A stretch of 64,000 nucleotides of DNA from Schistosoma haematobium (lineage: Eukaryota > Platyhelminthes > Trematoda > Strigeidida > Schistosomatidae). The stretch spans positions 19,362,536-19,426,535 of the forward strand of contig NC_067198.1 in assembly GCF_000699445.3 (NCBI RefSeq). Reading direction: 5' to 3'. Below are positions 33,798-43,925 of this stretch, in pieces (position 1 is the stretch's first letter; every line of letters begins with the position of its first letter). Made by a program: the position numbers and the translations under genes. The notes beneath the pieces were generated by a model. That model made no database searches. It saw only the letters and a program-made list of their open reading frames with translations, and had not been told where the DNA came from.

Positions 33798-33926
33798 TTG
33801 GGTTCTGTTCCCGCATGTGGAGTTGTGAATGCATACCTCTAAGGGTTTTAATACTAGGAGAAAACCCCCATCTAGTGCTATCAGGTTTTGAATGGTGTTC
33901 TAAATTAGCTCGGTTCATGATTTCAG
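33798..33926 (+). mobile_element. Type B hammerhead element, strongly decayed
   Basis: Retains the order of type B copies: GGTTCTGTTCCCGC (old tRNA-like 3' part), GTTGTGAATGCATAC, a hammerhead relic AATACTAGGAGAAAACC, then TAGTGCTATCAGGTTTTGA and a tail ending TCATGATTTCAG. The CTGAGGAG core strand is unrecognisable. Identified only by comparison with intact copies. Confidence 0.5.
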
Positions 33927-34600
33927 TTAGTCAGTCTTGACTTATAACTACTTGTGACGTATAATTATGTTAGTATGTTTTTTATCATGCTACTATAACT
34001 ATTTAATATTAAGTATAATCTCTGTGGTATTGTCATGCATATTAATAATGTTAAAGGAGGAAGTTATAAATTATATGTATATCTGTAGAGTGATATTTTG
34101 GCATGGTTAGGAATACATTCCTATAAGTGATTTTCAAGTCATGAATATGATTTCATTATGTAATTTTATGTGCGTTTTGTTTAATTCTGTCAGTATTCAT
34201 AAATTTACTCAATTTTTACACTTTGCTTGAAGTATGAATTAGCGAAAAATGAATGCGTATGAATATAATAAGTTACGTCAAACTTAGTGTTTAATGAACT
34301 TTTTAACATTAAAGTAAATAGACGTGTTATGTTGTAATTTGTTAATACAAACAGATTAAACATGTATACTATAATTTCCAATTGCGTTTACAGTTGAAAA
34401 TTACAAGATAATTGTAATTGTTAATGGATTTTGGCAATTTATTTAATGTAAACTATTATCTTAACTGTTATTCATATAACTTATAGTTTAATCATTTAAT
34501 TAGATATCGTATACTAAAAGTGTATAATGTAAAATTTCACTTTTAGATCACATAATCCAATAATATTACCAATATGTTTTTGTCAAGAATTTTAATTGTG
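33927..34600. other. Intergenic stretch
   Basis: Very AT-rich; nothing recognisable except the left target duplication at its end (34601-34610). Confidence 0.4.
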
Positions 34601-34700
34601 AATCTTGATTTTTATCAGAAGGGGTTTGTGGAGATTTTAGAAACTTCACAGATTGAAATTGTGAGTCAATTGAAGCTAGACCACCATGGAAAACCTGGAA

Positions 34701-34752
34701 GCACCGGACGGCCGTTTCGTCCTAGTATGGGACTCCTCAGCAGTGCGCATCC
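34701..34752 (-). ncRNA. Hammerhead ribozyme, type B, intact
   Basis: On the - strand: stem I GCACTG paired with CGGTGC (one U-G), core CTGAGGAG (34740-34733), perfect stem II GTCCCATACTAGGAC, core CGAAAC (34719-34714), minimal stem III CGGCCG, cleavage triplet GTC (34709-34707). All invariant core positions are present. One of the best candidates for activity in the window. Confidence 0.85.
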
Positions 34753-34841
34753 ACGAGATATCAGCTCACTGAAGACAATGGTGTACGGTGGCGCAACTTC
34801 GTGGATTGGTTGAAGTTAGACATTAACACCGTTGGATGCCG

Positions 34842-34915
34842 GCTAGCTCAGTGGTCTAGTTGGTTAAGCGCCTGGCGCGAGACCGATAGGTCCTTGGTTC
34901 GAATCCCGCGGGGTG
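34842..34915 (+). promoter_or_regulatory. tRNA-like internal pol III promoter of the type B element
   Basis: Starts GCTAGCTCAGTGGTCTAGTT, and carries A and B boxes at tRNA spacing (44 bp between box starts and about 41 bp between boxes). The acceptor stem does not pair and no CCA-ready 3' end exists, so it is a tRNA-derived promoter, not a tRNA gene. Confidence 0.75.
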
Positions 34916-34924
34916 CGGGATCGT

Positions 34925-34980
34925 GGATGCGCACTGCTGAGGAGCCTCATACTAGGACGAAATGGCCGTCCAGTGCTCCC
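34925..34980 (+). ncRNA. Hammerhead ribozyme, type B, weakened stem II
   Basis: Core CTGAGGAG (34937-34944) and CGAAA (34958-34962) intact; GTC at 34968-34970; stem I GCACTG/CAGTGC perfect. Stem II reads CCTC…AGGA, with a C-A mismatch and a U-G pair, and stem III opens with a U-G pair. Core-complete but probably slower than the minus-strand partner. Confidence 0.75.
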
Positions 34981-35329
34981 AGGTTTTCCATGGTGGTCTA
35001 GCCTCAATTGACTCACGATTTCAATCTGTGAAATCTTGATTCTAACTAGAAAAAAAGTTGAAAAAATTACATAGATCGTTTGATGAAGGACTTTTGTGTT
35101 GTTATTCTATCTAGTTTTTAATGTTAACTAAATCCATTCTGTAGATGTTTGCGTCTAGTCTGAAGGTATTCTGGAGAAACGCGCAGAATGCTATACATGA
35201 TGTGAGTTGCAAAAGAGATAAACAAGATGAAAAATGAGCCAACGACTTAGCAAACGCACAAAATATGCTTAATTTAAATAAGGGGTTCTAGTGTAAAATT
35301 ATTTCAGTTCAATATCCTTTGTAAAATCC

Positions 35330-35962
35330 GAAAGATTGGTTCAGAGAAGAGTTCTCTTTTCGGTGAATTTATTTTCAAAGCTGTAAAATCGCAAATATAT
35401 ATTTATTTTTCAAGATGATGCATTTATTAATATACTTGTTCATGTGGAGCCAGGTATATTGGTTGTTCGCTGCGCACTTTATCCAAAAGAATTGAAGAAC
35501 ATTACTCGGCTTTGCCAAAAAGAGGCGGAAACGATTCACTAAGAAGCTCAATAATCAAACATCATGTAAACACAGGTCACTCAAAGTCATTTACAAGGTA
35601 AGTAGAAGACCGTCAAAGGCAGTTATATTGCGTCTCCTTAACATTGCCGAAGCAACAGCTATACATCTGGCAAAACTAGAATTATATGTCTAAAGGAAAC
35701 TGGTACAACCTCTTCTACTTTGGTCTTAATGTCTCATAATTTTCTTTCCTCCCCATACTTTTCTTCCTTCACGGCCATCTGCTTTCCTTTTTATCTTTTT
35801 CATAGACCTTTTACCCTCAACTGGTCTATTTCTGTTTTTATGATCTTCCTTATTATATTTCATCTCAGTTCCTTTCTTTCCGAATTATAATTTTCTTATC
35901 TATCTTCATGATGAATATTCAAGTGAATTCACCGAAAAAACTCTTCTCTAAACCAATCTTTC
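35330..35962 (+). mobile_element. Penelope-like element fragment (GIY-YIG domain) bounded by inverted repeats
   Basis: The frame from about 35440 encodes CSCGARYIGCSLRTLSKRIE and EHYSALPKRGGND, then IIKHHVNTGHS. This is the GIY-YIG endonuclease of Penelope-like elements, with the Cys pair, RYIG, Arg and Glu-His. The frame stops near 35600. The fragment is enclosed by a ~38-bp inverted repeat: GAAAGATTGGTTCAGAGAAG… at 35330-35368 and its near-complement at 35925-35962 (about 34 of 38 matching). No RT region is present, so only the 3' end survives. Confidence 0.75.
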
Positions 35963-36899
35963 TTATTTTATGCTTCAATGGGTATATTCCGTTTACAATA
36001 TGTTTGGTATCAGTTAAATGTGAAGTTTGTGCAATATGACAGGTGTGAACTTTCATCCAGTGTGACAATTATATTCTTTATATTATTCTGTATGAACTTT
36101 TTATGTTTTAGAGTAACCCTGTGTATTTTTTTATTGATATGATGTTTATTAACTAATCACCAAGTATATATGTGTGTGAAATCAGTGTACAGATGAATGT
36201 ATCTAGTTTAATGACAACGTAACTTTGGATAATTTTTGGGGGGGACGAGTTTTTGGAGAGTTATTAAATTATCGCAACAGTTCTTCATGTTCTTACTTTG
36301 GGCCATGGGAATTACATTGATTTCAGTTGTTAACAATATCCAGTAAGACCTCAGATCAACAAAGTCAATACCGACATAACGATGAGCCACATATTTTTGA
36401 ATTGGGATAGAGAATGGAAAAACAAATTTTTCATTGATGCCAGTGTTGAATTTCATTCAGTAATGTGAATAAACTAGATAAATGATTTTGTACTTTGTCA
36501 ATCTAACTTTATATATTCTCAACCAAGTATAGAGAACAATCAATCAATCTTAGTTATTGACTTCTTAGGATTATTAATAAACCGTTGATGTGTGTACACT
36601 TAACCGTTAGATATTTTATAATCAGATAAACCCACAATTTCTTCATTTTTCTTCAGATCTTTCTATATGACAAGCAAGTGACAAATGATTTACATCCAAT
36701 ACTCAATAGTAATATATTCTGTTCTAAAGGTTCAGTGAAGGAAAAGTTTACCCTTGGATGAAAATCTTTTAGTAAGCGAAATTTCCCTATTTCCTAACAA
36801 ATGAGTAAAGATATTCCATTCAAAGTATATTTGAATAGTAGAGAATACTTATAAGTATTTTAGATTTCAGTTTTATCAAATTTTTAATACGCTAATCCA
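35963..36899. other. Intergenic stretch
   Basis: AT-rich; possibly the untranslated tail of the Penelope-like fragment for the first ~200 bp. Nothing else recognisable. Confidence 0.35.
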
Positions 36900-37265
36900 T
36901 AGGCTTGTAGCGTGGAGTCGAGTCGTGATTGACTATGAACACCACTACAAGAAGACTACGCGCCATTTAACCAATAAGATCCCCGTAAGCCAAATATCAG
37001 AAGGCAGTTGATGGCTGTAGTTGAGATGTATTTGTTGGCGATCTCGTGGTATCGAAAGGATACCGATATCATGCCAAAGGAGTACAAGTGTGGTTACCAA
37101 GCGAAAGATAATGGAGCAGTAATATAGCTGTCTTTAGCACAGTTAAATAAACGAGCACGGTAAAACAATTACTGGTACAATTGGTTGTAATAATGATTGT
37201 TCCCATTAAATCAATCGCGTTCTCTTGATAAAAGTTGGTCACTACAGGCTTTTGAAAACAGTTTT
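36900..37265 (-). repeat. Dispersed repeat, inverted copy of 12590-12990
   Basis: Reverse complement matches 12590-12990 over most of its length, including ATCCTTTCGATACCACGAGA, TAATGGGAACAATCATTATT (TAATGAAAACAATCATTATC there) and TGTAGCGTGGAGTCGAGTC. Marks a mobile sequence, probably the 5' leader of a CR1-like LINE. Confidence 0.7.
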
Positions 37266-39249
37266 ACCACATGAAATATATAACCATATTAGTCATCTCA
37301 GTGATTGGGATATTCGGTTTATTCATGAAATGAAATATAATGCAAACATTCATAACTCACATATTAGTTTCTTAAATCATAAAGCTAAATAAAAGCAAAG
37401 ATATATCACAATGACATTTCACGAAGAATACAAAAAATCATATGTGCTTTGTAAATGACAAACAATTTTAAGTGATCATAGATTCATAATCTGATTACAT
37501 TACATTCTATTCTATCTGGGAATATAAACTAAATATTTTATAATATCATAGAAATAAGGAGAAAAATGTAGTCATAATTCAAATATGGTCTTTATTTTAA
37601 GAAGACAAAAAAAAAGAATTCCATCTGCCTACACTATTCATTAAATACATAAGTAGTATGTGGGTGTTATCAAAAACAAATAATAATAATAACACATGTT
37701 CAATATTATTACAATTTCATGAATATTATTTAACTATTCAGTAGCCTTTTTTGTTTTCAATTATTCATATATTTTACAATCTAGTAAAAGAAGTAGTCTT
37801 ATTATAGAACTAATTGTAAAGCACAATCTATTTAAATTATATTAAAAGAAAATAATTTAACTATCATGTAGTTAAGTAGAGTAAAATTAGCAAATCTTTC
37901 CTCCTTTTTTTTTCTATCATCAGGATCAGTACTATATTATATAAGAAATGGTATACACTAATTTCTTTTTATCATAAGTTGGGCAAAATTCTGATAGTTC
38001 ATTTCGGAATTACATCATTCGTGTTTTCTTTTTTTCGGGGGGGGGGCTAATGAATAGTATTCAATATTTCCAACAACAACAAACCCTCAAATGAAATCAT
38101 TTACATAATGAACATTTCAAAACTGTTACTGCATATTGGTGGGTGATGTTTAAGTAATTTGCACTAATCTATTATAATTAGATACTTTAGATGTTAATTC
38201 AAAACAAAATGCAAATCATATATAATTAATAAAAATTGAAATGATCAAAGATATAATATTCATAGAAGTAAATGTATCCTATTTTTTCAAACTTGTAATA
38301 AATGAATATTAATAGGCAATTCGATTGAATATAAGTATATCTTACTTTGATGAGAGAAAAAAAGGTTATTTACCGAAAATAATGTAAAACGAAGTATATG
38401 TTAGTATGTAATAAGAGATCAAACCATTTGGAAATAATTTACTAATGGATAAGTTTAAAACTCATACTTTAATAAAATTATCGTTATTAATTTATTTAGC
38501 AAGCACAGAATTGTTTACTTGGTTTCGACTCACAATTTAAGTGTGAAGACTAACGATACTATTTCATTGACTAAACCTAAGTAGATGAAGGCTAATTCAA
38601 CTTGAAGCTTAGTGTCATAATATATAGAATTCCTTAACCGTTCAACCATCTCTTCACAGGTATTATTTACGCATTAATCAATGCACTCGTTCTTATACAT
38701 TCCTAATTCTGTTTCAAAACATGATTCCAATAGATTTAATGCTATTATTTGCTTAAAGTTGTACAAATGTAATTTGCCTTGATCCTAAATATGATCAATT
38801 ACATATATGCTTGATTTGAACTAATACAAATGGACAGTGGGTCAGCAGCTTTATCGTTTTCACTGTATTCATGTTTTTAATAACTTTTATGAGGTTGATC
38901 TCTGAAAATATGACTAACTAAAGTTTACTTTAGATGTTGGTAGATTAAATTCATGCTAAAATGTCTAGTCGTTGAAGACCGACCTGGTGTAAATTCCTGA
39001 ATATTTCTTCTATCCCGAATTTTGACATTTTACTAGTAGTGTACATGTTGATAATTGACTTGATGCATTGATATAAACGATAAGTTATCTAGATATTTAA
39101 TTACCACCTACAGTTTATTGACTCCTAAGTGAAACAGACATCCTTAAATTTCACATTAAAACACTACATCTCTTAAATAAAGTTGAACTTGTCTTCTTTC
39201 ACAGTAATACTTTTCTATACATATAGAGGAAGATATAAGGACCATTAAA
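37266..39249. other. Intergenic stretch with a G10 run
   Basis: Very AT-rich. A run of ten G (38037-38046) follows a T-rich tract. No gene seen. Confidence 0.4.
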
Positions 39250-39401
39250 TTTAATTGGTATTGTTTACTTAAATCTTCTTATTGATGTTTAGGACTGCAA
39301 TTGATCAGTCTCTTATTGGTATATGTGCATGCTGTGCGTGTTGCCTCGATATTGCCTTAATTCGCAAGCATTCTAAGCAAAGATGGATAGTGGCTACCAA
39401 T

Positions 39402-39452
39402 GGAATCCAGGACTCGCGCTTCGTTCTATTTAGGACTCGTCAGCTGGATGTA
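39402..39452 (-). ncRNA. Hammerhead ribozyme, Smα type, mutated core
   Basis: On the - strand CTGACGAG (39443-39436) is intact and stem I ATCCAG/CTGGAT pairs perfectly, but the second core strand reads CGAAGC instead of CGAAAC, and stem III differs. The last invariant A is replaced by G, so activity is unlikely. Confidence 0.75.
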
Positions 39453-39612
39453 ACTACATCTCAGAGTTGATGTTCATTCTGGGACTCAAACTCAGTACCA
39501 TTCGCTCCAAACGTCATCAGTACTCAGTAGCTAAGTAGGTAACGCGATGGCATTTGAAGCGAATGGTACTCGGTTTGAGTCCCAAAGTGGACATCAACTC
39601 TGAGATGTAGTT

Positions 39613-39668
39613 AAATCCAGCTGACGAGTCCTAAATAGAGCGAAACGCGCGTCCTGGATTCCATTGAT
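39613..39668 (+). ncRNA. Hammerhead ribozyme, Smα type, core intact
   Basis: Stem I ATCCAG (39615-39620) with CTGGAT (39654-39659); CTGACGAG 39621-39628; CGAAAC 39641-39646; GTC 39651-39653. Stem II (TCCTAAATAGAG) is weakened by swapped bases on its 3' side (GAGC for GGAC). Core complete; activity plausible. Confidence 0.82.
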
Positions 39669-39700
39669 AGCCACTATCCATCTTTGCTTATGAAGATTAT

Positions 39701-40379
39701 TAATTTATAAATAATACTAAAGCGAATATTTGGGATTCAGTCAATTCGAATGACTACAAAAAGGTTATCATGTCCATTTAGTAATCTATAAATTTTCTTT
39801 ACATTTTAAAAATCTTCAATCGGACCATTGGTTTTTAAATAAAAAAACCCTTCATGGCTTTTAACATTAAAACAAGATAGAAAACATTCGAATGAAACCT
39901 CTCGGCAACTGTTAGAAATTCATAAGCATTAAATTTAACTACCATATTTCATGACTACACTATTTTTTTTCGCTTTACGTTTTATTGTTAGAAGCAATTT
40001 TTCATAAAGATTGAAACTTATTAAACTATTGTTATACTACGCCATTTTTCTAAGTTTCTTTGTTTTCTAAAAATATCACCCTCAAACTGTGCATAATGAG
40101 TTCAACACTTTTTGTAAAAACCATTTTTTCTTTCATGGAATTCTATTAGTTCAGTTTGTTAATTCATTTTTTACTCTTAAAGTTAATGAATTAAAGTTTT
40201 TTTAAAAAGTAAACTGATTTGATCCAAACACAAATTACAGTTTATTGTTAATTATAAATCAAGAAGATACAACTAAACTGTTGAAAAATTCTAGACTAGA
40301 AAGAAGTAAATCTTTAAGGTGTCTAATAATATTTAATGGTTTTGTTATGTCCGAACAAGAATAATGAATGGTAAGTTTT
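39701..40379. other. Intergenic stretch
   Basis: AT-rich; nothing recognisable. Confidence 0.4.
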
Positions 40380-40830
40380 GGGATCTATTGATGAACCAAT
40401 ACTGTGCATGTATTTTTGTCGTATAATTGTCAATTAACTTAAGTATTCATATTCATTTCTTTCTTATCATAAGCTTTATTTTAACCTATGAACTGTTATT
40501 ATACGATTTTCCATTTTTGAATTATTTCCTGTCTATTATTCACTGCCTCTCTCATTCACAGCCACATCTGGCTAATTCTTGTACATATGTTGTTTCATAT
40601 ATTATTGGTACGTTGTGGTCTGTTTGATTGGTATATAAACTCAGTATGTTTGAAATATAATGATTCATATTGCAGAGGCTGAGACTGATGTTCTGGACTT
40701 AACTGGGTGGGCTAGGCAGAAAGCAGGACCAATCAAGACTCTAGGCTGCTTGCATGTGTTTTACGCGTCCTTGGTACGATCGATAATCCACTGCTCTCTA
40801 ATCGGCTGTCACAAGTTATAACAGGTTTAA
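40380..40830. repeat. Probable dispersed repeat of unknown class
   Basis: The 3' third (about 40670-40830) is clearly GC-richer (GGCTGAGACTGATGTTCTGG…CTGGGTGGGCTAGGCAG) and drops back abruptly to AT-rich sequence. This compositional step, without a coding frame, suggests an inserted repeat. No second copy in the window to define its ends. Confidence 0.3.
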
Positions 40831-41302
40831 TAATCTCAATTACCAAGATACCAAAACTACTTTATTGATTATCAATTACTTATACTATTTATTAAGTAAT
40901 AAAACGCTAAATATTCTCATATACTCTAATTTAGTTTAAATAATCTGCTTAATTAAGTTTCAGAAATAAAAAATGAACTGGTAATCTAGGAGCATTAACT
41001 CAATTGTTCAATAGTCACTTAACAAAAAAAATTCATTATAAATATCCGGTAGATACAAAATACTTTTGTTTTGTTTTAAATAGCAACTTATTATTTTAAT
41101 TTTGTTCTAAATAAAAAAAACAAACAAACTAAAGAATATCCGGAGTAGCTAATGAATTTCTCAAGTATTCATTTAAACGTAATAAAAACTATGTATAAAA
41201 AGAATAAAAGAATATCGAAGTCTATCATTTTGAAAGATTATTGAATGAATTCTAGCGTAGAATGGTTCTTGATATAAAAATCTAGGTATATGATATATCG
41301 TA
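40831..41302. other. Intergenic stretch
   Basis: AT-rich; nothing recognisable up to the transposon end. Confidence 0.4.
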
Positions 41303-42454
41303 TTTCAACTCGTTTTTTAAGAATTTCAACAGGGTTTTTTAAAATAACCAAAAATTTTTCAGCGGTTTTTTTTAAATAACCACAGCGTTTAAGATTTTTT
41401 TTTCATAATCCTTACACGCTAGCGATGCATAGAAAAAAGACAATCTAATTTCAAATGAGAAGAGACAATGCCTTATAAAGAAAGTTATTAAAAACGGATA
41501 TAGTGTCAAAGATACCGCATTTCTTGTGGACATGAACTATCAGGCCGCTTCAAATGTTAAGAAGAAAAATACAGGAAGGCCATCAAATAAGAAGATTACA
41601 AGGGAAATTGTTGATTTTGTAAAGGAATCAATAGAATTAAATCCATTCCTGACAATCAAGAAAAAAATACAAAATGTATTTTCTATAAATCTACCTCTTG
41701 AATCTATAAGAAGGATAATTTATAAACTGCATATTACATTTAAAAAAAGGTTTGGGGAGTGAATTTAATGAATCATTTACAAGTTTCATACTAAATTGAG
41801 TAAATGAATTAACCACAAACGATTTACAAGGTTATTTGAGACATATGTGGTGGACCAAACAATATATGAACTCAAAAATGACAACAGAGTTATTAAATAC
41901 ACATAATAATGTTAATATATATCAGTTAAATGTTATAAACACAACAAAAATGAGGGACGGTACTTAATTCACCAGGTTTGCGCGTGTTCTGATTGAGTCT
42001 GGTACCAGAAATCCACAATTATAGATGATTGATAGTTCCAGTAAGGTTGATGAACTACCAGTGGTATAATCCAACGTACGTTATGATATATTCCGATTAA
42101 AGTCTATAAATGTAGACAGTATTTGATTTAGAGTTCAGTAAACACAATCATAAGCGAATGGAGAACGAGAGTAATGTGTGTAAAAGTGTATTTGTTAGCA
42201 GTTAACAGAGTGTGTCATGCTATGAATGTAACACAACTGAAGGAAGTCCCCAAGGTCACACACTTAAACAATACGTACAATCATTTAATGATAAATGTGC
42301 ATGCAGTAAAAAAAATTGACAGAATAAATACAAATAACATCAAAAACTATTTACAAAATTAGCTTGTCACACATATACGTCGAAATTATTTTAAGTCAGT
42401 TGCTAAAGAAGATTTGGATTAAAACCCTGTTTAAATTTAAAAAACGAGTTGAAA
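41303..42454 (+). mobile_element. Tc1/mariner-type DNA transposon with perfect 18-bp TIRs and TA target duplication
   Basis: TTTCAACTCGTTTTTTAA at 41303-41320 is exactly the reverse complement of 42437-42454. Both ends are bordered by TA (41301-41302 and 42455-42456), the Tc1/mariner target duplication. Inside the TIRs a second weaker match includes ACAGGGTTTT. The 1152-bp length and a helix-turn-helix transposase N terminus (41433-41761) fit a Tc1/mariner-type element. The middle is broken by stops. Confidence 0.88.
41433..41761 (+). pseudogene. Tc1/mariner-type transposase, N-terminal fragment
   Basis: Open frame from 41433 (just after a stop) to 41761. Residues include VIKNGYSVKDTAFLVDMNYQ, the first helix-turn-helix; then a GRPSN AT-hook-like hinge with TGRPSNKKITREIVDFVKES; then a second helical DNA-binding segment (NPFLTIKKKIQNVFSINLPL, RRIIYKLHITFKKR). 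The in-frame ATG is late (41532), so the original start is lost or spliced. The catalytic DDE part downstream is in broken frames. A 42.2-42.4-kb frame with NTNNIKNYLQN, continuing past a stop to HIRRNYFKSVAKEDLD, resembles the C-terminal end. Non-functional. Confidence 0.7.
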
Positions 42455-42645
42455 TACTATAAAATAGTACTTGATACAATTTTGTGAATGAATACTATAA
42501 GTATTGATAACAAAAGTATAGACAACAAATCCAATTGCCTGCTAATAGTACCTCATATAATACAGACTTGCAAGAATACTAATGAAGAAAACCTGTTTTT
42601 TGATTGTATATAAGTATTATTTAATGTGAATTCAATTGTTTACAT

Positions 42646-42780
42646 ACATCCCGTGATGGGCGGGATCGTGGATGCCCACTGTTGAGGAGTCTCATACTAG
42701 GACGAAACGGCTGTCAAGTGCTTCCAGGTTTTCCATGGTGGTCTAGTTTCAAGTGAATCATGATTTCAACTATAGAAATC
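42646..42780 (+). mobile_element. Type B hammerhead element, 3' part
   Basis: Starts abruptly in the 3' edge of the tRNA-like part (GGGCGGGATCGTGGATG) and runs through the hammerhead (42671-42724) and tail. Stem II TCTCATACTAGGA, CGAAAC and GTC are present, but the first core strand is TTGAGGAG, changing the invariant C to T, and stem I has a mismatch. Probably inactive. Confidence 0.75.
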
Positions 42781-43476
42781 ATTCTGCCTAAACGAATAAC
42801 TATCTGCCATGTTAATTTATAATTTAACAACTTTTTACAGAAACATTCTACAATCGACTGATGGTATGTCGAGTAATAAAAGATACATTATTGTCTGTTT
42901 ATAGTCCAACAGAATTTGTGTTTCAGGAAAAAAATAATTTACTCTAGTATCATCTAGTATGAAGTTCACATAGAAGTACATTGGTTGAATTTTATGTACC
43001 GCACTAGAACTTCATAAACAGAAAGCCAACAAAATTAGATGTGAAAACAAATAAAAAGTTATGAAAAGAAAAAGAATCCAATTATGTTTTTATGACTTGA
43101 ATCTATCTTATTTATTTGTTATGATTAATTTCCTGAACAAATGAATAATTTGTATATGGTATTCAGCTGGAATTGATCTCAGTTAGAGGATTATTATGCG
43201 TTGGAAAACTGGATAGTTTTTTATCCTTATATGGGATATCTCAGAAAAAAAGGTTCACAATCTAGCCATGGGAGAATACCAAATACAAATTAAGGTGATC
43301 ATCATAAAATAACTTCGTCCTTATAAAGTATTAACTTAGCACTTACTTCATTTGATTATTTGTTTCTTAATTCATATAATTACATAGACATATGTGGCCT
43401 TAAATCTAACAACCGATTTAATTTATAATAATATCACTATTTCTATTACTCTGTGTTATCAAAATTTATTATGTTT
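42781..43476. other. Intergenic stretch
   Basis: AT-rich; nothing recognisable. Confidence 0.4.
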
Positions 43477-43925
43477 ATAATCAGAGAAGGGTTTTGTGGA
43501 GATTATAGTAACTTAATAATTGAATTCACCAGTCAGTTGAAGCTAGACCACTATGGAAAACCTCGAAGCACTGGACGGCCGTTTCGTCCTAGTATGGGAC
43601 TCCTCAGCGGTGCGCATCGACGATCCGGCCTCGCGAGACTCGAACCTAGGACCTATCAGTCTTGCTCGCTAACGCTTAACCATTAGACCACTGAGCTGAC
43701 AGGCATCCAACGGTGTTAACGTCTAACCTCAACCAATCCACGAAATTTGGCGACACATCAACCACTATCTTCAGTGAGTGACTATCTCGCAACAGACCCA
43801 GTTGAACTCCAGTGGTCAGTGCTTCTCACTAGAACTCCAAGAAATATCTCTTGAAGCCAATCACTATTGAGCATATGATGATTTAAATCAGAGAGAGATT
43901 TCTGGAGATTATCTTGTAGTTTCAG
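43477..43925 (-). mobile_element. Type B hammerhead/tRNA-derived element, complete unit plus partial second unit
   Basis: Minus orientation. From right to left: a partial tail of a neighbouring unit (about 43880-43925, TTTCTGGAGATTATC), leader (43740-43870), tRNA-like promoter (43626-43705; B box on the - strand GGTTCGAGTCT at 43646-43636), hammerhead (43568-43613) and tail, ending AGAAGGGTTTTGTGGAGATT near 43484. The tail word occurs at both ends, so the insertion is longer than one unit. Best-preserved full unit in the window. Confidence 0.85.
43568..43613 (-). ncRNA. Hammerhead ribozyme, type B, core and stem II intact
   Basis: On the - strand: stem I GCACCG with CAGTGC (one C-A mismatch), CTGAGGAG (43607-43600), perfect stem II GTCCCATACTAGGAC, CGAAAC, minimal stem III CGGCCG, GTC (43576-43574). 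Core complete; activity plausible. Confidence 0.83.

Larger units (their letters stand above)
34611..35031. mobile_element. Type B hammerhead/tRNA-derived element, inverted pair with 10-bp target duplication
   Basis: Flanked by AATCTTGATT at 34601-34610 and 35032-35041. Left arm (34611-34757) is minus strand: tail, stem I region and an intact hammerhead. At about 34758 it switches to plus orientation: leader end, tRNA-like part with A box TAGCTCAGTGG (34844-34854) and B box GGTTCGAATCC (34896-34906), then a second hammerhead and the tail to 35031. The arms can fold on each other over roughly 120 bp, including ACTTCACAGATTGAAAT and its complement at the outer ends. Both promoter boxes match the pol III consensus. 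Confidence 0.88.
39250..39700. mobile_element. Type A (Smα-like) element, head-to-head inverted pair with ~135-bp arms
   Basis: Left arm (about 39370-39508) and right arm (about 39556-39694) are near-perfect inverted repeats separated by a ~47-bp loop (39509-39555). Each arm carries a hammerhead. The loop and right arm hold a tRNA-like promoter: A box TAGCTAAGTAGG (39529-39540) and B box GGTTTGAGTCC (about 39572-39582). The left outer part (39285-39357) is the reverse-strand tail shared with copies at 7.96, 46.5 and 62.2 kb. RNA from either strand would fold into a long hairpin. Confidence 0.85.

Noticed and set aside
34842..34915. tRNA gene
   Set aside because: A and B boxes are good, but the acceptor and anticodon stems do not fold as a tRNA and the sequence is always fused to a hammerhead. 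It is a tRNA-derived promoter; the same holds for 4860-4890, 9379-9440, 43626-43705, 53910-53985, 56840-56910 and 57595-57655.
34574..35001. Plus-strand frames of 66-79 codons
   Set aside because: Translations of type B repeat sequence; the same apparent peptides recur at 43453 and 56703 because the repeat recurs.
42174..42362. Separate small gene inside the Tc1-type transposon
   Set aside because: Its C-terminal part continues past a stop as transposase-like sequence and it lies wholly between the TIRs, so it is a decayed piece of the transposase.
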